Under the pieces are notes generated by a model that was not told where the DNA came from, searched no databases, and saw only the letters and a list, made by a program, of their open reading frames with translations. The translations under genes were made by a program, and so were the position numbers. A DNA stretch of 64,000 nucleotides, taken from assembly GCA_963806735.1 (NCBI GenBank), contig CAWEBE010000039.1, positions 1-64,000 of the forward strand. Direction: 5' to 3'. Positions 1-8,413 of the stretch are shown here, piece by piece; the first letter of the stretch is position 1; each line of letters starts with the position of its first letter. The DNA comes from CADEFX01 sp963806735. GTDB lineage: Bacteria; Pseudomonadota; Alphaproteobacteria; Rhizobiales; Hyphomicrobiaceae.

Positions 1-501
1 GCGCTCAGCTTTTCCGGCGCTTTGACGTTGTGAAGAGATGCCCGACGCCAAGGCGCCGCCGCATGTAGGCGTAAACCGCGAACGTTCTCCTGTCGTGCAT
101 GTGCAGTTTGGCGCTTGTCAAAGCCGCGCCGTCTGAAGCGCGCGGCTCGTGCTCAAATCCCCGGCTCCAAGCAGTCGCTCAATGTCCACTCCTCGTCAAC
201 TCCCGAGGCGACGGTTGATGCCGTGGGTTGGCGGCGAAATGCCGGACGCGTTCGTTCGTGTGTTGGCCGATTTTGCGGTCCACGTTTTCGGCTGTGTTGA
301 GGGACGCGATCAACGGAGCTGGGCGCCATGGCAATTCGTTACCAAGCGAAACCATCCCACAAACCGCTGAGTTGTTCCCTCTGCCGATCACACTACCGAC
401 ACCTCTCGGGCATTGTCCCGCTGTGATTGGCATCGTTCGGACCGGTGACCTTTTGTCGGACAACCAACGGACGCGCTGTGAGCCGGGAAAACTTACAGAG
501 A
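1..501. other. No recognisable gene at the window edge
   Basis: Several short reading frames overlap here on both strands, but none has a convincing ribosome-binding site, a family motif or a plausible composition. Nothing can be supported as a gene before the start at 502. Confidence 0.5.
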
Positions 502-726
502 ATGATGCAGTACTTCGGCCGGGATGAACGCTACTGGCGGAAGCGTGCAGAGGAAATGCGTTTGGCGGCAGCGTCCATGCATGATCCGGTAGAGAAGGTA
601 GAGAAGGCGATGCTGCAGAGAATGGCAGCTGCCTACGAGAAGTTGGCGGAAATGGCCAAAAGCTTTTCTAGCGATACAACTGAGGCTGACCGTGCTGCGG
701 GATCCAAATCCAGCCCTGAGGACTGA
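502..726 (+). CDS. Small helical hypothetical protein
   Basis: A 74-residue soluble protein with no signal peptide or membrane segment. The sequence is rich in Glu, Arg, Ala and Met with regular spacing (FGRDERYWRKRAEEMR near the N terminus), which suggests one or two amphipathic helices, possibly a coiled coil. The tail is acidic and Ser-rich. The ATG at 502 was chosen over an upstream TTG at 427 because the protein-like sequence begins there. I do not recognise a named family. It stands alone, convergent with the next minus-strand pair. Confidence 0.55.
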   Translation: MMQYFGRDERYWRKRAEEMRLAAASMHDPVEKVEKAMLQRMAAAYEKLAEMAKSFSSDTTEADRAAGSKSSPED

Positions 727-756
727 CGCTCAAGTGGTTTGCATGGAGCTTCATCG

Positions 757-1374
757 CTATTCCCCGCGCAGCATGGAACCCCTGAGATCACGGTAGTCGC
801 GGTAGCGGCGCGGTTCGTAACGAAAATCGTCGTTTGCAAGCGAGGGGCGCGGAACCGCAACGCGAGGGTGGTCGGCATAGGATTCATCAACTGGCCTATT
901 GGGTTTCTTTGTAATCACCGATTTCTTTTCTTTCGCAGGTTTCTCTTTTCGCCCTGCGCTGCGGTCGTCTGGCTCCTCTTGCCCAGGGACGGGACCAGCT
1001 GAAGCTCGCCCGACCTTCCCGGACCTCTGAGCCGTATTGGGGTTCAGCAGCACAACGGGGGGACGGTCTGGGGTTGCCGAGGGTTGTGTGATCGGTCGGC
1101 TGGGCGTTTCGGCTGAGGTGCTTTGATCCGTTCCTACCGTTGCCATTGTATTTTCCCGTGCCTTGACGTGGGGCGCTGTGGCAGCAGTGCGGTGAGCCGT
1201 TTCGTTCGCCGTTCGATCAAGTGATTTCGCATCGGGAGCAGCCACCGTACGACCGAGAAAGTAACCTCCGGCCGCGAACAGCGCGCAGAGGACGGCCACG
1301 TAGGTTGTCCGCGTCCGATTATGCGACGCCGAACTTTGCCATGTAAACGGTTCTGCTGTCTGGCGTACGGGCAT
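757..1374 (-). CDS. Membrane-anchored protein with LDT-like C-terminal motif
   Basis: About 205 residues. The ATG at 1374 lies one base after the stop of the upstream gene (ends 1376), so the two are probably translated together; a longer start at 1434 would overlap that gene. There is one hydrophobic segment near residues 25-45 (VAVLCALFAAGGYFLG), then a long low-complexity stretch rich in Thr, Ala, Pro and Lys, as expected for a periplasmic stalk. The last residues (YRDYRDLRGSMLRGE) resemble the end of the L,D-transpeptidase at 18190-19017 (FRDYYSLRESTLQGR). Function unknown; the shared tail hints at a common envelope role. Confidence 0.6.
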   Translation of the reverse strand: MPVRQTAEPFTWQSSASHNRTRTTYVAVLCALFAAGGYFLGRTVAAPDAKSLDRTANETAHRTAATAPHVKARENTMATVGTDQSTSAETPSRPITQPSATPDRPPVVLLNPNTAQRSGKVGRASAGPVPGQEEPDDRSAGRKEKPAKEKKSVITKKPNRPVDESYADHPRVAVPRPSLANDDFRYEPRRYRDYRDLRGSMLRGE

Positions 1375-1375
1375 C

Positions 1376-1876
1376 TCAAACGCATCCTGGGCCGGGTCGA
1401 AACGAGTTTTCGATTCGCTCCACCACGGGATCATAGGCCCGCCGCAACGCCGAGGGATACGTCATGGCAAAGCTCGTAATCACCCCGCCCTGGCAGCTGA
1501 ACATCACCTTCTCATAGAAGATTTTTCCGTCGCGTTCGCCGCTCAGGACGAACCAGGTGCGCCCACGCGGAGCGTACGTTACCGGAAAGCCGCCGTAAGA
1601 CCGGCGAGCGACAAAGTCTTGATAGCTCGCGGCCGTGTGCTTCTCGGCGTTTTGAAATGCGCCCACCAGCAGCTTTGCGCTTTCATCGCGCGAAGCAAAC
1701 AGCCAACCGTCCCCGCCCTCTGAGGACCGGTGGGGCCGCAAGATATCTGCTGGATACTCCAACTGGAAACCAAAGCGCTCATTTCGAAGTGGTGTCCACC
1801 CGCCTGCCGCGGCCGATGCCGTGGAGTGCGCCGCCACCAAAAGCAGCCCGATGACTAAACCCCATGACCGCGCCAT
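1376..1876 (-). CDS. Secreted protein, paralogue of the gene at 21709
   Basis: A 166-residue protein beginning with a clear signal peptide (MARSWGLVIGLLLVAAHSTASA). The mature part contains RNERFGF, YPADI, LLVGAFQNA, RRSYGGF, WFVLSGERDGKIFYEKV and DPVVERIENSF. The same motifs occur in the same order in the protein at 21709-22410, so the two are clear paralogues. The ATG at 1876 was preferred to an upstream one at 1960 because it starts the signal peptide. It lies directly upstream of the membrane-anchored protein ending at 757. No named domain recognised; a periplasmic role is inferred. Confidence 0.72.
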   Translation of the reverse strand: MARSWGLVIGLLLVAAHSTASAAAGGWTPLRNERFGFQLEYPADILRPHRSSEGGDGWLFASRDESAKLLVGAFQNAEKHTAASYQDFVARRSYGGFPVTYAPRGRTWFVLSGERDGKIFYEKVMFSCQGGVITSFAMTYPSALRRAYDPVVERIENSFRPGPGCV

Positions 1877-2060
1877 GCGAGAACTCCAGGTCGAACATAA
1901 GGGTAATTCGTCGACGCCGCCGCTGGTTCCCTGGGCCGCTGAAGGGGCTTCGGGGTACAAGAAGCTGCCGAGTTCTGAGCGCGCGCCGCGTCACTAGAAC
2001 CCCACGCCCTTAAGGCCCGACTTTGACCACTTCTGCCCCTCGCGGAACGTAGGACGCGAA

Positions 2061-2294
2061 GGTAAACGGGACGACCACGCGGTCACCGACCTCCACCACC
2101 TCGCCCATGGTTTCGTGGCCGATCACGTCGCCTTTCTCCATCTCGGGGATTACACCATTATAGATGTGCAGATCCGAGCCGCAGATGGCGCAGGCCGTGA
2201 CCTTGGTGATGGCGTTGCGCGGATCGACGATCTCGGGATCGGGCACCGTCTCGTAGCGCATGTCGCTCTTGCCGTGCCAGCACAGGGCTTTCGT
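2061..2294 (-). pseudogene. 5' fragment of zinc alcohol dehydrogenase
   Basis: Nearly identical to the first ~75 codons of the alcohol dehydrogenase at 56451-57621, including CAICGSDLHIYNG, VIPEMEKGD and GHETMGEVVEVG. It is broken in three ways. The start codon ATG has become ACG (2292-2294). An in-frame 27-bp deletion lies between two copies of CCGACCT and removes nine residues. Everything downstream of the DRVVVPF region is replaced by unrelated sequence running to a stop at 2010. Not functional. Confidence 0.85.
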
Positions 2295-2304
2295 GGCGAG
2301 GTCC

Positions 2305-2490
2305 CTAGGGCCTGGCGGCTGAGCCTGACTCAGCCTTCTTGCGGTGCTGCTCGGCCAGGATCGAGGCTGGGGTGACATTGGCGAGGGCCGACTGCAGCTT
2401 GTTGTGCCAGCCGGTCACCACGTCGCCTTCGCCTTCATCATGGCCTTGAAGCCGGTCCGGGCGACGTCGGCGGCATCGTCCTTGTCCTCG
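2305..2490 (-). pseudogene. 3' fragment of short-chain dehydrogenase
   Basis: Matches the 3' end of the SDR gene at 57634-58425, in the same orientation and spacing relative to the neighbouring ADH fragment as the intact pair. Small deletions and substitutions break the frame, and the match ends near 2490 in the middle of the SDR sequence. Together with 2061-2294 it is one duplicated block spanning the SDR-ADH junction. Confidence 0.8.
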
Positions 2491-2594
2491 TCATCGTTCG
2501 CCGGTCTGATGCACTCATGCCTGCCCACAGCAATCGGGGATCATGGAAGGACAAGTGGTCGAATCGCAGCGATATTAGACCCGGGGCGCATTGA

Positions 2595-3269
2595 ATGATC
2601 GTCCGCGGGGGTCCTGGGATGCTGCGGGGGTCTGTTATTGGATTTGCAACCATCGCAGCCGCGGTTGGCGCTGCCGCGGCCCATGAAGCTCTCATCAAGC
2701 CCAGTCGGGTTCATCTGCAATCGGTCGAGTTCCTGGTTGGGTTACCGCGCGAGTGGGCAGGAACATCGGCTCAGGATTGCCGCACGTATGAGCGCAAGAA
2801 CATCGAAGGGCTGGTCCCCGGCTTCGCTCACGCCGCGGCAAAATTCCTAGATGCGTTTGTGGCAATGCACGGCCACGTCACCATAACGTCGGCCTACCGT
2901 ACTGCTCGCGAGCAGGCTTGCGTATGCCGGGGCGAAAAGGGACCCTGCGCCGGTAAGCCACGCATTGCTAGAACGAAGAAGGGTCGCCGCCTTGTGCGCG
3001 GCACGAAGCCCTCGCACCACCAGATGGGCATCGCGCTTGACGTTCGGCCCGGCACGGGCAGGGACGAAGAGTTCCAATGTCTGCACGAGTTTGCGGCCCT
3101 CAATCCCCAGTTTGGCGTACGATTTCCCCTCGGCAAACGCGATCGCCCGCACATGGAACTGGGATTTCAGCGCGCAGATAACAGATGGGCCAGCTTGAGT
3201 GCTGCGGCGGGGTCCCTAACCCCATGCACCAGCATCCGCAGAATGCTGACGCACGCGCATGCGGACTGA
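2595..3269 (+). CDS. M15-type D-Ala-D-Ala carboxypeptidase-like protein
   Basis: A 224-residue secreted or membrane-anchored zinc peptidase of the VanY/M15 type, which trims peptidoglycan stem peptides. The N-terminal hydrophobic stretch (residues 9-29) is a signal peptide or anchor. The family signature SxHxxGxAxD is present as SHHQMGIALD (residues 140-149), and the third zinc ligand lies in RPHMEL (H186). A cysteine-rich insert (CVCRGEKGPC, about 109-118) is unusual. ATG at 2595 or 2619 are both possible starts; the latter begins right at the signal peptide. It is an intact gene among pseudogene fragments. Confidence 0.8.
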   Translation: MIVRGGPGMLRGSVIGFATIAAAVGAAAAHEALIKPSRVHLQSVEFLVGLPREWAGTSAQDCRTYERKNIEGLVPGFAHAAAKFLDAFVAMHGHVTITSAYRTAREQACVCRGEKGPCAGKPRIARTKKGRRLVRGTKPSHHQMGIALDVRPGTGRDEEFQCLHEFAALNPQFGVRFPLGKRDRPHMELGFQRADNRWASLSAAAGSLTPCTSIRRMLTHAHAD

Positions 3270-3309
3270 CAGCCGTAGGCGAAATGAAGGATGAGTTAGC
3301 AATCGTTCG

Positions 3310-3426
3310 TCAACGACGGAGCCGATCCTCCTTGGCCTCTTCCGGTGTGCCGCGGAGCCAGGTTGCAAACTCGTCCTCGGTCCTGAGCAGCACGTACCCG
3401 AGCCCCCCTCTGAGGTCGGAGAACAC
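3310..3426 (-). CDS. Possible 38-residue ORF with GTG start
   Basis: Directly downstream of the gene ending at 3433 there is an open frame encoding a protein-like sequence (VFSDLRGGLGYVLL, then EDEFATWLRGTPEEAKEDR). It has balanced composition and charged-hydrophobic alternation. A GTG at 3426 is the only start I see, and no strong ribosome-binding site precedes it. It may instead be the surviving end of a longer gene. Confidence 0.35.
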   Translation of the reverse strand: MFSDLRGGLGYVLLRTEDEFATWLRGTPEEAKEDRLRR

Positions 3427-3432
3427 CTTCAG

Positions 3433-3648
3433 CTAGGCCGACTTGTCTTGCCTCCGCAAGCCGCGACGCGCCTCAGGGTTCGCTTCGCAGATGAGGTCCC
3501 GAAGCTGTCTACGCAGGACGGGGCCTTCGATCTGCCGTGGATTGAGACCTTCGCGGTTAAGCTGGAGTTGGATGTCTTCGACAGAATAAAACTGGCCGGA
3601 GCGTGCGAGCTGAAAGGCGCGTTCGACCGAAGTGGGCTGTAAAGCCAT
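3433..3648 (-). CDS. Small conserved hypothetical protein
   Basis: A 71-residue soluble protein starting MALQPTSVERAFQLARSG. The pattern (helix, then a VEDIQLQLNREGL segment, then RRQLRDLICEA) resembles small hypothetical proteins that I associate with Bradyrhizobium-type genomes and that look like helix-turn-helix or adaptor folds. The family memory is informal and the function is unknown. A longer in-frame start at 4095 is rejected because the extra sequence is made of fragments of other genes. Confidence 0.6.
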   Translation of the reverse strand: MALQPTSVERAFQLARSGQFYSVEDIQLQLNREGLNPRQIEGPVLRRQLRDLICEANPEARRGLRRQDKSA

Positions 3649-3712
3649 GGTGCCAAGCTCCTCGGGAGGCACCGTAGGCAATGCACCGCTCGGTGCGAAA
3701 GTTCCGAGAAGC

Positions 3713-3860
3713 CTAAAGCTCCTTGGCGTGTACAGCGTTGAGCTGCTCTTGCAAGTAAGCCAGCCAGCGGGTGTCGTAGGTCCTGACGGGCTCGCCGTTC
3801 TGCCTTTGTGGCCGGCGCCGTGAGGTCCCTTATGCGATTTCTTGGCCTCGGGATCGCGGG
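3713..3860 (-). pseudogene. Mosaic relic: SodC piece joined to unknown C terminus
   Basis: On the minus strand, bases around 3804-3860 encode DPEAKKSHKGPHGAGHKG, matching the metal-binding region of the SodC at 55302-55833. After a frame change the sequence continues GEPVRTYDTRWLAYLQEQLN and stops at 3713-3715; this second part is protein-like but unrelated to SodC and not recognised. Two gene ends appear to have been joined by deletion. Confidence 0.65.
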
Positions 3861-3979
3861 CGCTGAGGAGCCCGTTTGTAGATCGGCGTTTTGGATCGGT
3901 TCGCATGACCGAGTGAAGCAGCGCTTCTGTTGATAAAGGGCGAGCCTTGAAAAAATAGGCTCGCCCCCATGCAGATGGC

Positions 3980-4414
3980 TCAGCTAGTATCAGCCGAGCG
4001 CGTGCAGAGACTATCAGACCGCAGAATAATGGGAACAGGGGAAGCGGAGTCCTGAGCGACGAGGGAGAGCTCTCCACCGATTTCACAGCCTTCAAAACAC
4101 AGATACAGGGAGCCGAGCATCAGCAGGGGCGTAATGGCTTGAGGCCAGAAAGAACTCAGCAAAAGGGCAGCCGGCAGCAGAAAGAACAGCTTGTTTCTGA
4201 GCGATCCAATTGCAATGCGGCCAACGATCGGTAGCTCGCGCTGGGCGGTCAAGCCCGTGACGTAGCGCGGCGTGACGGCTGCGTCATCAATAACAACGCC
4301 GGCGGCTTTCGCACTGGCATGGGCGGCTTGGCCAGCGGCATCGTTGATCGTGACAGCGGCAAGCTTCATCAGCGCCACAACATCGTCCAACAGCGCCAAT
4401 AAACCGCTCATCAA
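3980..4414 (-). pseudogene. Truncated DUF808 (YedI-like) membrane protein
   Basis: The first ~100 codons match the start of the DUF808/YedI family of inner-membrane proteins: LLALLDDVVALMK, VTGLTAQRELPIVGRIAIGSLRNKL, a hydrophobic stretch, then ITPLLMLGSLYLCFEG. Members of this family are roughly 300 residues, but here the match stops at about 4105 and the frame runs into unrelated sequence until 3980. Most membrane helices are missing, so it is a remnant. Confidence 0.75.
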
Positions 4415-4709
4415 GTATCCAAGACCTTGTGAATTGGGGTGCGCGAAACCACTGCCCGATGGCTGGCGATGAGGCTCAGTTGCAATCAGTGCATCGTCGG
4501 GCCCTCAGTTCGATCTGAGACTTGCAACTTCGCGCGATCTGCCCAGGCGTCGGTCCAATGTCGGCGTCTGGCGGTCGTCGGTCAAGGTCGCCAGCCATAT
4601 TCTGAGTACTCATGACATAACTCTTCACGCAACTTCGCTAATGGATCTGCCCAGGGCGTGAAATCGACTAGACCGTGCTCTGTAACCTTAACTCTGACTC
4701 CATGGCTCA

Positions 4710-4730
4710 CCCACCCGGTGGGCCTTTTTT
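4710..4730 (+). terminator. Hairpin followed by T6
   Basis: CCCAC (4710-4714), loop CCG, GTGGG (4718-4722), then CC and six T. It looks like a rho-independent terminator on the + strand, but no + strand gene ends just before it. The terminated transcript may be a relic. Confidence 0.45.
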
Positions 4731-4790
4731 CTGGTCTCTGCCTTGACGGCCACTGCAACTCTGCGCCCACGTCCGCGTTATTTCGGCATG

Positions 4791-5024
4791 CCGATGTATT
4801 ACTTCAACCTCAAAGGCAACGGCAAAGGCCGTCTGGCGGAAGCGCCCATCGACTTCGTCAGCCTCGATGTAGCCAAAGCCGAAGTGCTCCAGAGCATCCG
4901 CGTCGCCTTCGATGAGACGCCGGAGGAGTACCAAGTCAACACCTTGTCCCTCTTCTACGAAATCTGCGATGAGGACGGTGAAGTTCTCGATGTCGTGACG
5001 TTTCGCGACGCCATTGTTCATTAG
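4791..5024 (+). CDS. DUF6894 family small protein
   Basis: A 77-residue soluble protein beginning MPMYYFNLKG, typical of the short rhizobial DUF6894 family (start MxxYYFxL, then an aspartate/acid-rich middle and an Ala-rich helix). The C-terminal half is YEICDEDGEVLDVVTFRDAIVH. The function of the family is unknown. The 3' part of this gene and its terminator are repeated at 36763-36959. ATG 4791 was chosen because the family sequence begins there; an upstream start at 4743 adds unrelated residues. Confidence 0.68.
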   Translation, partial: PMYYFNLKGNGKGRLAEAPIDFVSLDVAKAEVLQSIRVAFDETPEEYQVNTLSLFYEICDEDGEVLDVVTFRDAIVH

Positions 5025-5103
5025 GGCGGTCCGCCCTTTGGGGCCGAGCTGTCGCGTCTTCGTTGCGGCTCTGCGGGCTTCCATCTCAGGCGCAAAAAGG
5101 AAG

Positions 5104-5133
5104 CACCCCCGCCGCCCGGGGGCTGGCGTGGGT
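5104..5133 (+). terminator. Terminator-like hairpin after DUF6894 gene
   Basis: CACCC and GGGTG arms flank a GC-rich imperfect stem about 80 bp after the stop of the DUF6894 gene. A cleaner version of the same hairpin follows the duplicated copy at 36933-36959, which supports a conserved 3' end. Confidence 0.45.
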
Positions 5134-5256
5134 GCTATTTGAACGCTCTGTCCGGGGACAAGAAGAGCGCGCCTAATCCCGTTCGGCGAAGGCAGGCGCC
5201 GGAGATTAGCCATCGCGCACAAATGCTTCGAGCTGCTGCAAGCTCAACGTGCGTGA

Positions 5257-7761
5257 TCAGATGACGATGTACTTTCGTTTCAATGTGAGGCGCTCTACCG
5301 ACAGAAGGAACGAACGGGCTGCCGCCCTCTGTTGCGCGACCTTCACGCGATGAAACGCCGCTGTCGTGCTGCTGCCGTTGCGCCCCTCCATCTCCGGAAC
5401 CTTAGACATGAACGGTCTCTGCGGCATAACTCTATTCGCAGTAAGCAGCGCCCCGCCGACAGGAGGCGAGATCAAAATGCAGATGATTGCGATAGGCCTC
5501 GTTTGCTTCCGGACCCAATACACGGGGATGAGGCCGGAGCGCCGCCGCAAAGAACCAATGCAAGCCATCTCCGCAATGGTTAGTTGCCAAAACTCTGGAA
5601 GACAGCCGCGCCAAACGGGGCTGGCCCTGTTCCGTCGCTGTTGGTCGGAAGGGACCGAGGCGGAGAGACCTAGGTTGCCGGCGGGCGTTGCGCCCTGTGC
5701 CCGGCGGCGTGGGGACGCGGCAGGATCAAGCGTGGAGATGTCTGCTTCAACACTTGCCGGGGCATTAAAGCCCAGACCGGGGCTCGCGGTGGCCTGTGCT
5801 TCCTGTGACAGACCTTTCGCGCATCGCCGACGCGCGCCCGCATAAGACTGATATGTGCAATCTGAGGACCGGAAGGAGTTGTAGGCCGCCGCGCAGGCCT
5901 GGTGATCGCACTGATCAAGCTTTGACCCAGCCGCCGATGAACTGGCCGCTTCGGCCACCCCTTTGTTGTCCATCCGATCGAGAAGCGGCGTGGCAGCACT
6001 GACGAATCCTTTCCAAATCTGAGCCGGCCACGTTCCCCCGGTGACGTTCTTCATCGGGGTGCGGTCATCGTTGCCGACCCAAACGCCCACCACCAGTGAT
6101 CGGTTGGACCCAACAAACCAGGCATCTCGATAGTCCTGGCTGGTCCCTGTCTTGCCCATGACAGTGCTGTCCAGCGCCGCGGCCCGGCCGGTGCCGCTCT
6201 CAACGACCTCGCGCAACAAACGGGTCAGGTCCTGCTGATGTGAAAGTGCTCTCTTGGGTTCGGCGGAGGTGCCAAGCGCGCGCAAACCTGTGCCCTCGGC
6301 GCCAAAGGCAGCGATCCCCCACGGTTCAACTCTCTGCTGGCCGGCGCGGACCGACGCGAAGGCTCCGGTGAGATCGAGTAAAGTCACCTCGTTCGTACCC
6401 AACGCCATGCTGGGTACCTGAGCGAGAGGAGCGTGCAAGCCCAGCTCTCTTGCCGCCGCTGCGACACGGTCCAACCCGACCTCCATGCCGAGGCGTACAG
6501 CAGCCGTGTTCACGGAGTGGGCAAAGGCTTGCGACAGGCGCATATGACCATAGTGTTGGCCCCCGTAATTCTCGGGCCGCCATCTCCCGACCTCGATCGG
6601 CGAGGCATCAATGCTATCGTCGGGGGAATAGCCTGCTTTCAAGGCGGCATAATAGACGAACAGCTTGAAGGCGGAGCCCGGCTGCCGCTGCGCATCGACC
6701 GCTCGATTGAATTGACTGTCGTGGTAGTCACGCCCGCCAACCATGGCCAACACGGCTCCGTCGGGTCGCATGGCCACCAAGGCAGCCTGACTGACGCCAC
6801 TGCGGCCGGCACGGTCCAAGGCCTCCGCCACGACGCGCTCGGCCACTCGTTGCAATTCGGGCTGAAACGTGGTGCGGACCCGCATGGCGCGTTTCATCGA
6901 CCCGGCAATTTTGGGAAGTTCGTGTTTGGCGATCCAATCGGCGAACCAGGTATTGGCCAGCACCGATTTCGGCGAAAGCTTGAGCCGGGCGGGGGCAGCT
7001 TTTGCCTTCTCCGCGGCTGCGGCATCGATAGCTCCGGCCTCGACCATGGCGTCGAGGACGACGGCGGCGCGGTGCTGGGCAGTCTGGAGATTCCTGATTG
7101 GATCGTAGCGGGACGGGGCCTGGATTAACCCGGCGAGCAGCGCCGCCTCAGGCAGCGTCAGCTCGGAAACGCTTTTGTCGAAATAGAGGCGCGATGCTGC
7201 CGACATCCCGTAGGCACCAGCTCCAAGGTAGACCCTGTTGAGATAGCGTGTGAGAACCTCATCCTTCCCGAGGCGATGGTCCAACCAGACGGCAGTGAAA
7301 GCCTCCCTGATCTTGCGGTTGAGGCTGCGTTCATCGCCGACGATCTCAAGCTTGGCCAGCTGTTGGGTGATCGTACTTCCGCCTTCGACAATCCCGCCCG
7401 CACTCCAGTTCGCGTAGACGGCCCGGGCGATACCCCACGGATCTACTGCCCAATGCGTATAGAACCGCCGGTCTTCAATGCTCAGAACCGCCTTGATGAG
7501 CACTTCGGGAAAATCCTGGCGCGCGACGTTGTCTGCGAGGGTGCCCACGCGCCCGATCGCCTCCCCGTTTGCCGCCTCGATCAGCAACGACGGACTGCTG
7601 GTCCCACCGCGCCTTTCTAAGGGGACGTCATACAAGGTCCAGAGCATCGCTGTTGTCATCGACAGGGCCGAAAGCACCACTACAATTGAGAGTGCTGCAG
7701 CGACCCGCGCGATAGACCGCGTCAACGAAGCGGACGGGCCAGCGGAACCGGCATCGAACAT
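5257..7761 (-). CDS. Class A penicillin-binding protein (PBP1) with BA14K-like tail
   Basis: An 834-residue bifunctional peptidoglycan synthase that polymerises glycan strands and cross-links stem peptides. From the ATG at 7761: membrane anchor about 15-40; GT51 glycosyltransferase motifs EDRRFYTH (96-103, catalytic Glu) and GGSTITQQLAK (127-137); transpeptidase motifs SAFK (363-366, nucleophile Ser), SVN (416-418) and KTGT (537-540). Residues 618-647 (CDHQAC ... YNSFRSSDCTYQSYAGARRRC) resemble a BA14K-like motif found at the end of rhizobial PBPs. The last ~185 residues (650-834) look unlike any PBP and are probably frame-lost sequence read beyond the original stop. An EcfG-type promoter lies at 7855-7879. 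Confidence 0.88.
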   Translation of the reverse strand: MFDAGSAGPSASLTRSIARVAAALSIVVVLSALSMTTAMLWTLYDVPLERRGGTSSPSLLIEAANGEAIGRVGTLADNVARQDFPEVLIKAVLSIEDRRFYTHWAVDPWGIARAVYANWSAGGIVEGGSTITQQLAKLEIVGDERSLNRKIREAFTAVWLDHRLGKDEVLTRYLNRVYLGAGAYGMSAASRLYFDKSVSELTLPEAALLAGLIQAPSRYDPIRNLQTAQHRAAVVLDAMVEAGAIDAAAAEKAKAAPARLKLSPKSVLANTWFADWIAKHELPKIAGSMKRAMRVRTTFQPELQRVAERVVAEALDRAGRSGVSQAALVAMRPDGAVLAMVGGRDYHDSQFNRAVDAQRQPGSAFKLFVYYAALKAGYSPDDSIDASPIEVGRWRPENYGGQHYGHMRLSQAFAHSVNTAAVRLGMEVGLDRVAAAARELGLHAPLAQVPSMALGTNEVTLLDLTGAFASVRAGQQRVEPWGIAAFGAEGTGLRALGTSAEPKRALSHQQDLTRLLREVVESGTGRAAALDSTVMGKTGTSQDYRDAWFVGSNRSLVVGVWVGNDDRTPMKNVTGGTWPAQIWKGFVSAATPLLDRMDNKGVAEAASSSAAGSKLDQCDHQACAAAYNSFRSSDCTYQSYAGARRRCAKGLSQEAQATASPGLGFNAPASVEADISTLDPAASPRRRAQGATPAGNLGLSASVPSDQQRRNRASPVWRGCLPEFWQLTIAEMACIGSLRRRSGLIPVYWVRKQTRPIAIICILISPPVGGALLTANRVMPQRPFMSKVPEMEGRNGSSTTAAFHRVKVAQQRAAARSFLLSVERLTLKRKYIVI

Positions 7762-7854
7762 TGGCGGGCCTTGTAGTCGAGCGAAGCGCAGTCCGCCCGG
7801 GCGGGATTGAAGAGCGACAGCTGACGGCACTGCGATCAAAGATGGCGAGCAGTG

Positions 7855-7879
7855 AACGTCGTCGAAGAGCCTGAGTTCC
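7855..7879 (-). promoter_or_regulatory. EcfG-type promoter of the PBP gene
   Basis: On the minus strand: GGAAC (7875-7879), 16 nt, CGTT (7855-7858), an exact match to the alphaproteobacterial general-stress consensus. The -10 is about 93 nt from the ATG at 7761. Confidence 0.65.
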
Positions 7880-8351
7880 GGCTGCGGGATAACCAATCAA
7901 GCACGCCGGCTTCTGCGACTGCGCCATTGTCCGCAAAGGCTGCGCTTTGGCCCGCACCTAAGTGTACCCGGCGAAGTAAGACAGCCAGGCGTGCGCTACA
8001 CTTGCGAGGCCGGACGAGGTTTGGCTGCGCGCAGCGCACGCTTAGGTCTCGTCGGCGTGGGTTGGTCGGTTGCCTTTGAACGCACGAGGATGATGGCCTC
8101 AAGCGAGCTGCTCAGCGACAATGCGACCGACAATGCCTATTCAACCATCACGTCGGGAGCGGCCCCACACTTACTTCGCGCAATGTTTGCTGGGCGTGAT
8201 GTCAATTCATCCCCCTAACGCAGACAAACTTCGTCGCGCCCCGCGTCGGACTTTGGTCACGACGCGCACCCTGATCGCCACGCGACCTAGCTTCGCCGAC
8301 AGAACGCCCTTCTTGCTATCTCTACTCACGCTTGTCGCACGCCACATCCGC
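7880..8351. other. Intergenic stretch without a supported gene
   Basis: Overlapping short frames occur on both strands but none has a credible start or family motif. This is the divergent control region between the PBP gene and the secreted protein at 8414. Confidence 0.5.
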
Positions 8352-8376
8352 GGAACTCTCAAATGTTTGGTTTGTT
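8352..8376 (+). promoter_or_regulatory. EcfG-type promoter
   Basis: GGAAC (8352-8356), 16 nt, TGTT (8373-8376), about 37 nt before the ATG at 8414. The -10 differs from CGTT at one position. Confidence 0.5.
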
Positions 8377-8413
8377 TATGTGGTGGATCGCGCGAGCGAG
8401 GATGGAGCTAGCG

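Noticed and set aside
3433..4095. One 220-residue protein spanning 3433-4095
   Set aside because: It is a fusion of unrelated relics (DUF808, SodC) with a real 71-residue gene; only 3433-3648 is kept.
4650..4702. tRNA or tmRNA end before the hairpin at 4710
   Set aside because: A CTCCA end is visible but no acceptor stem or T-loop consensus could be found.
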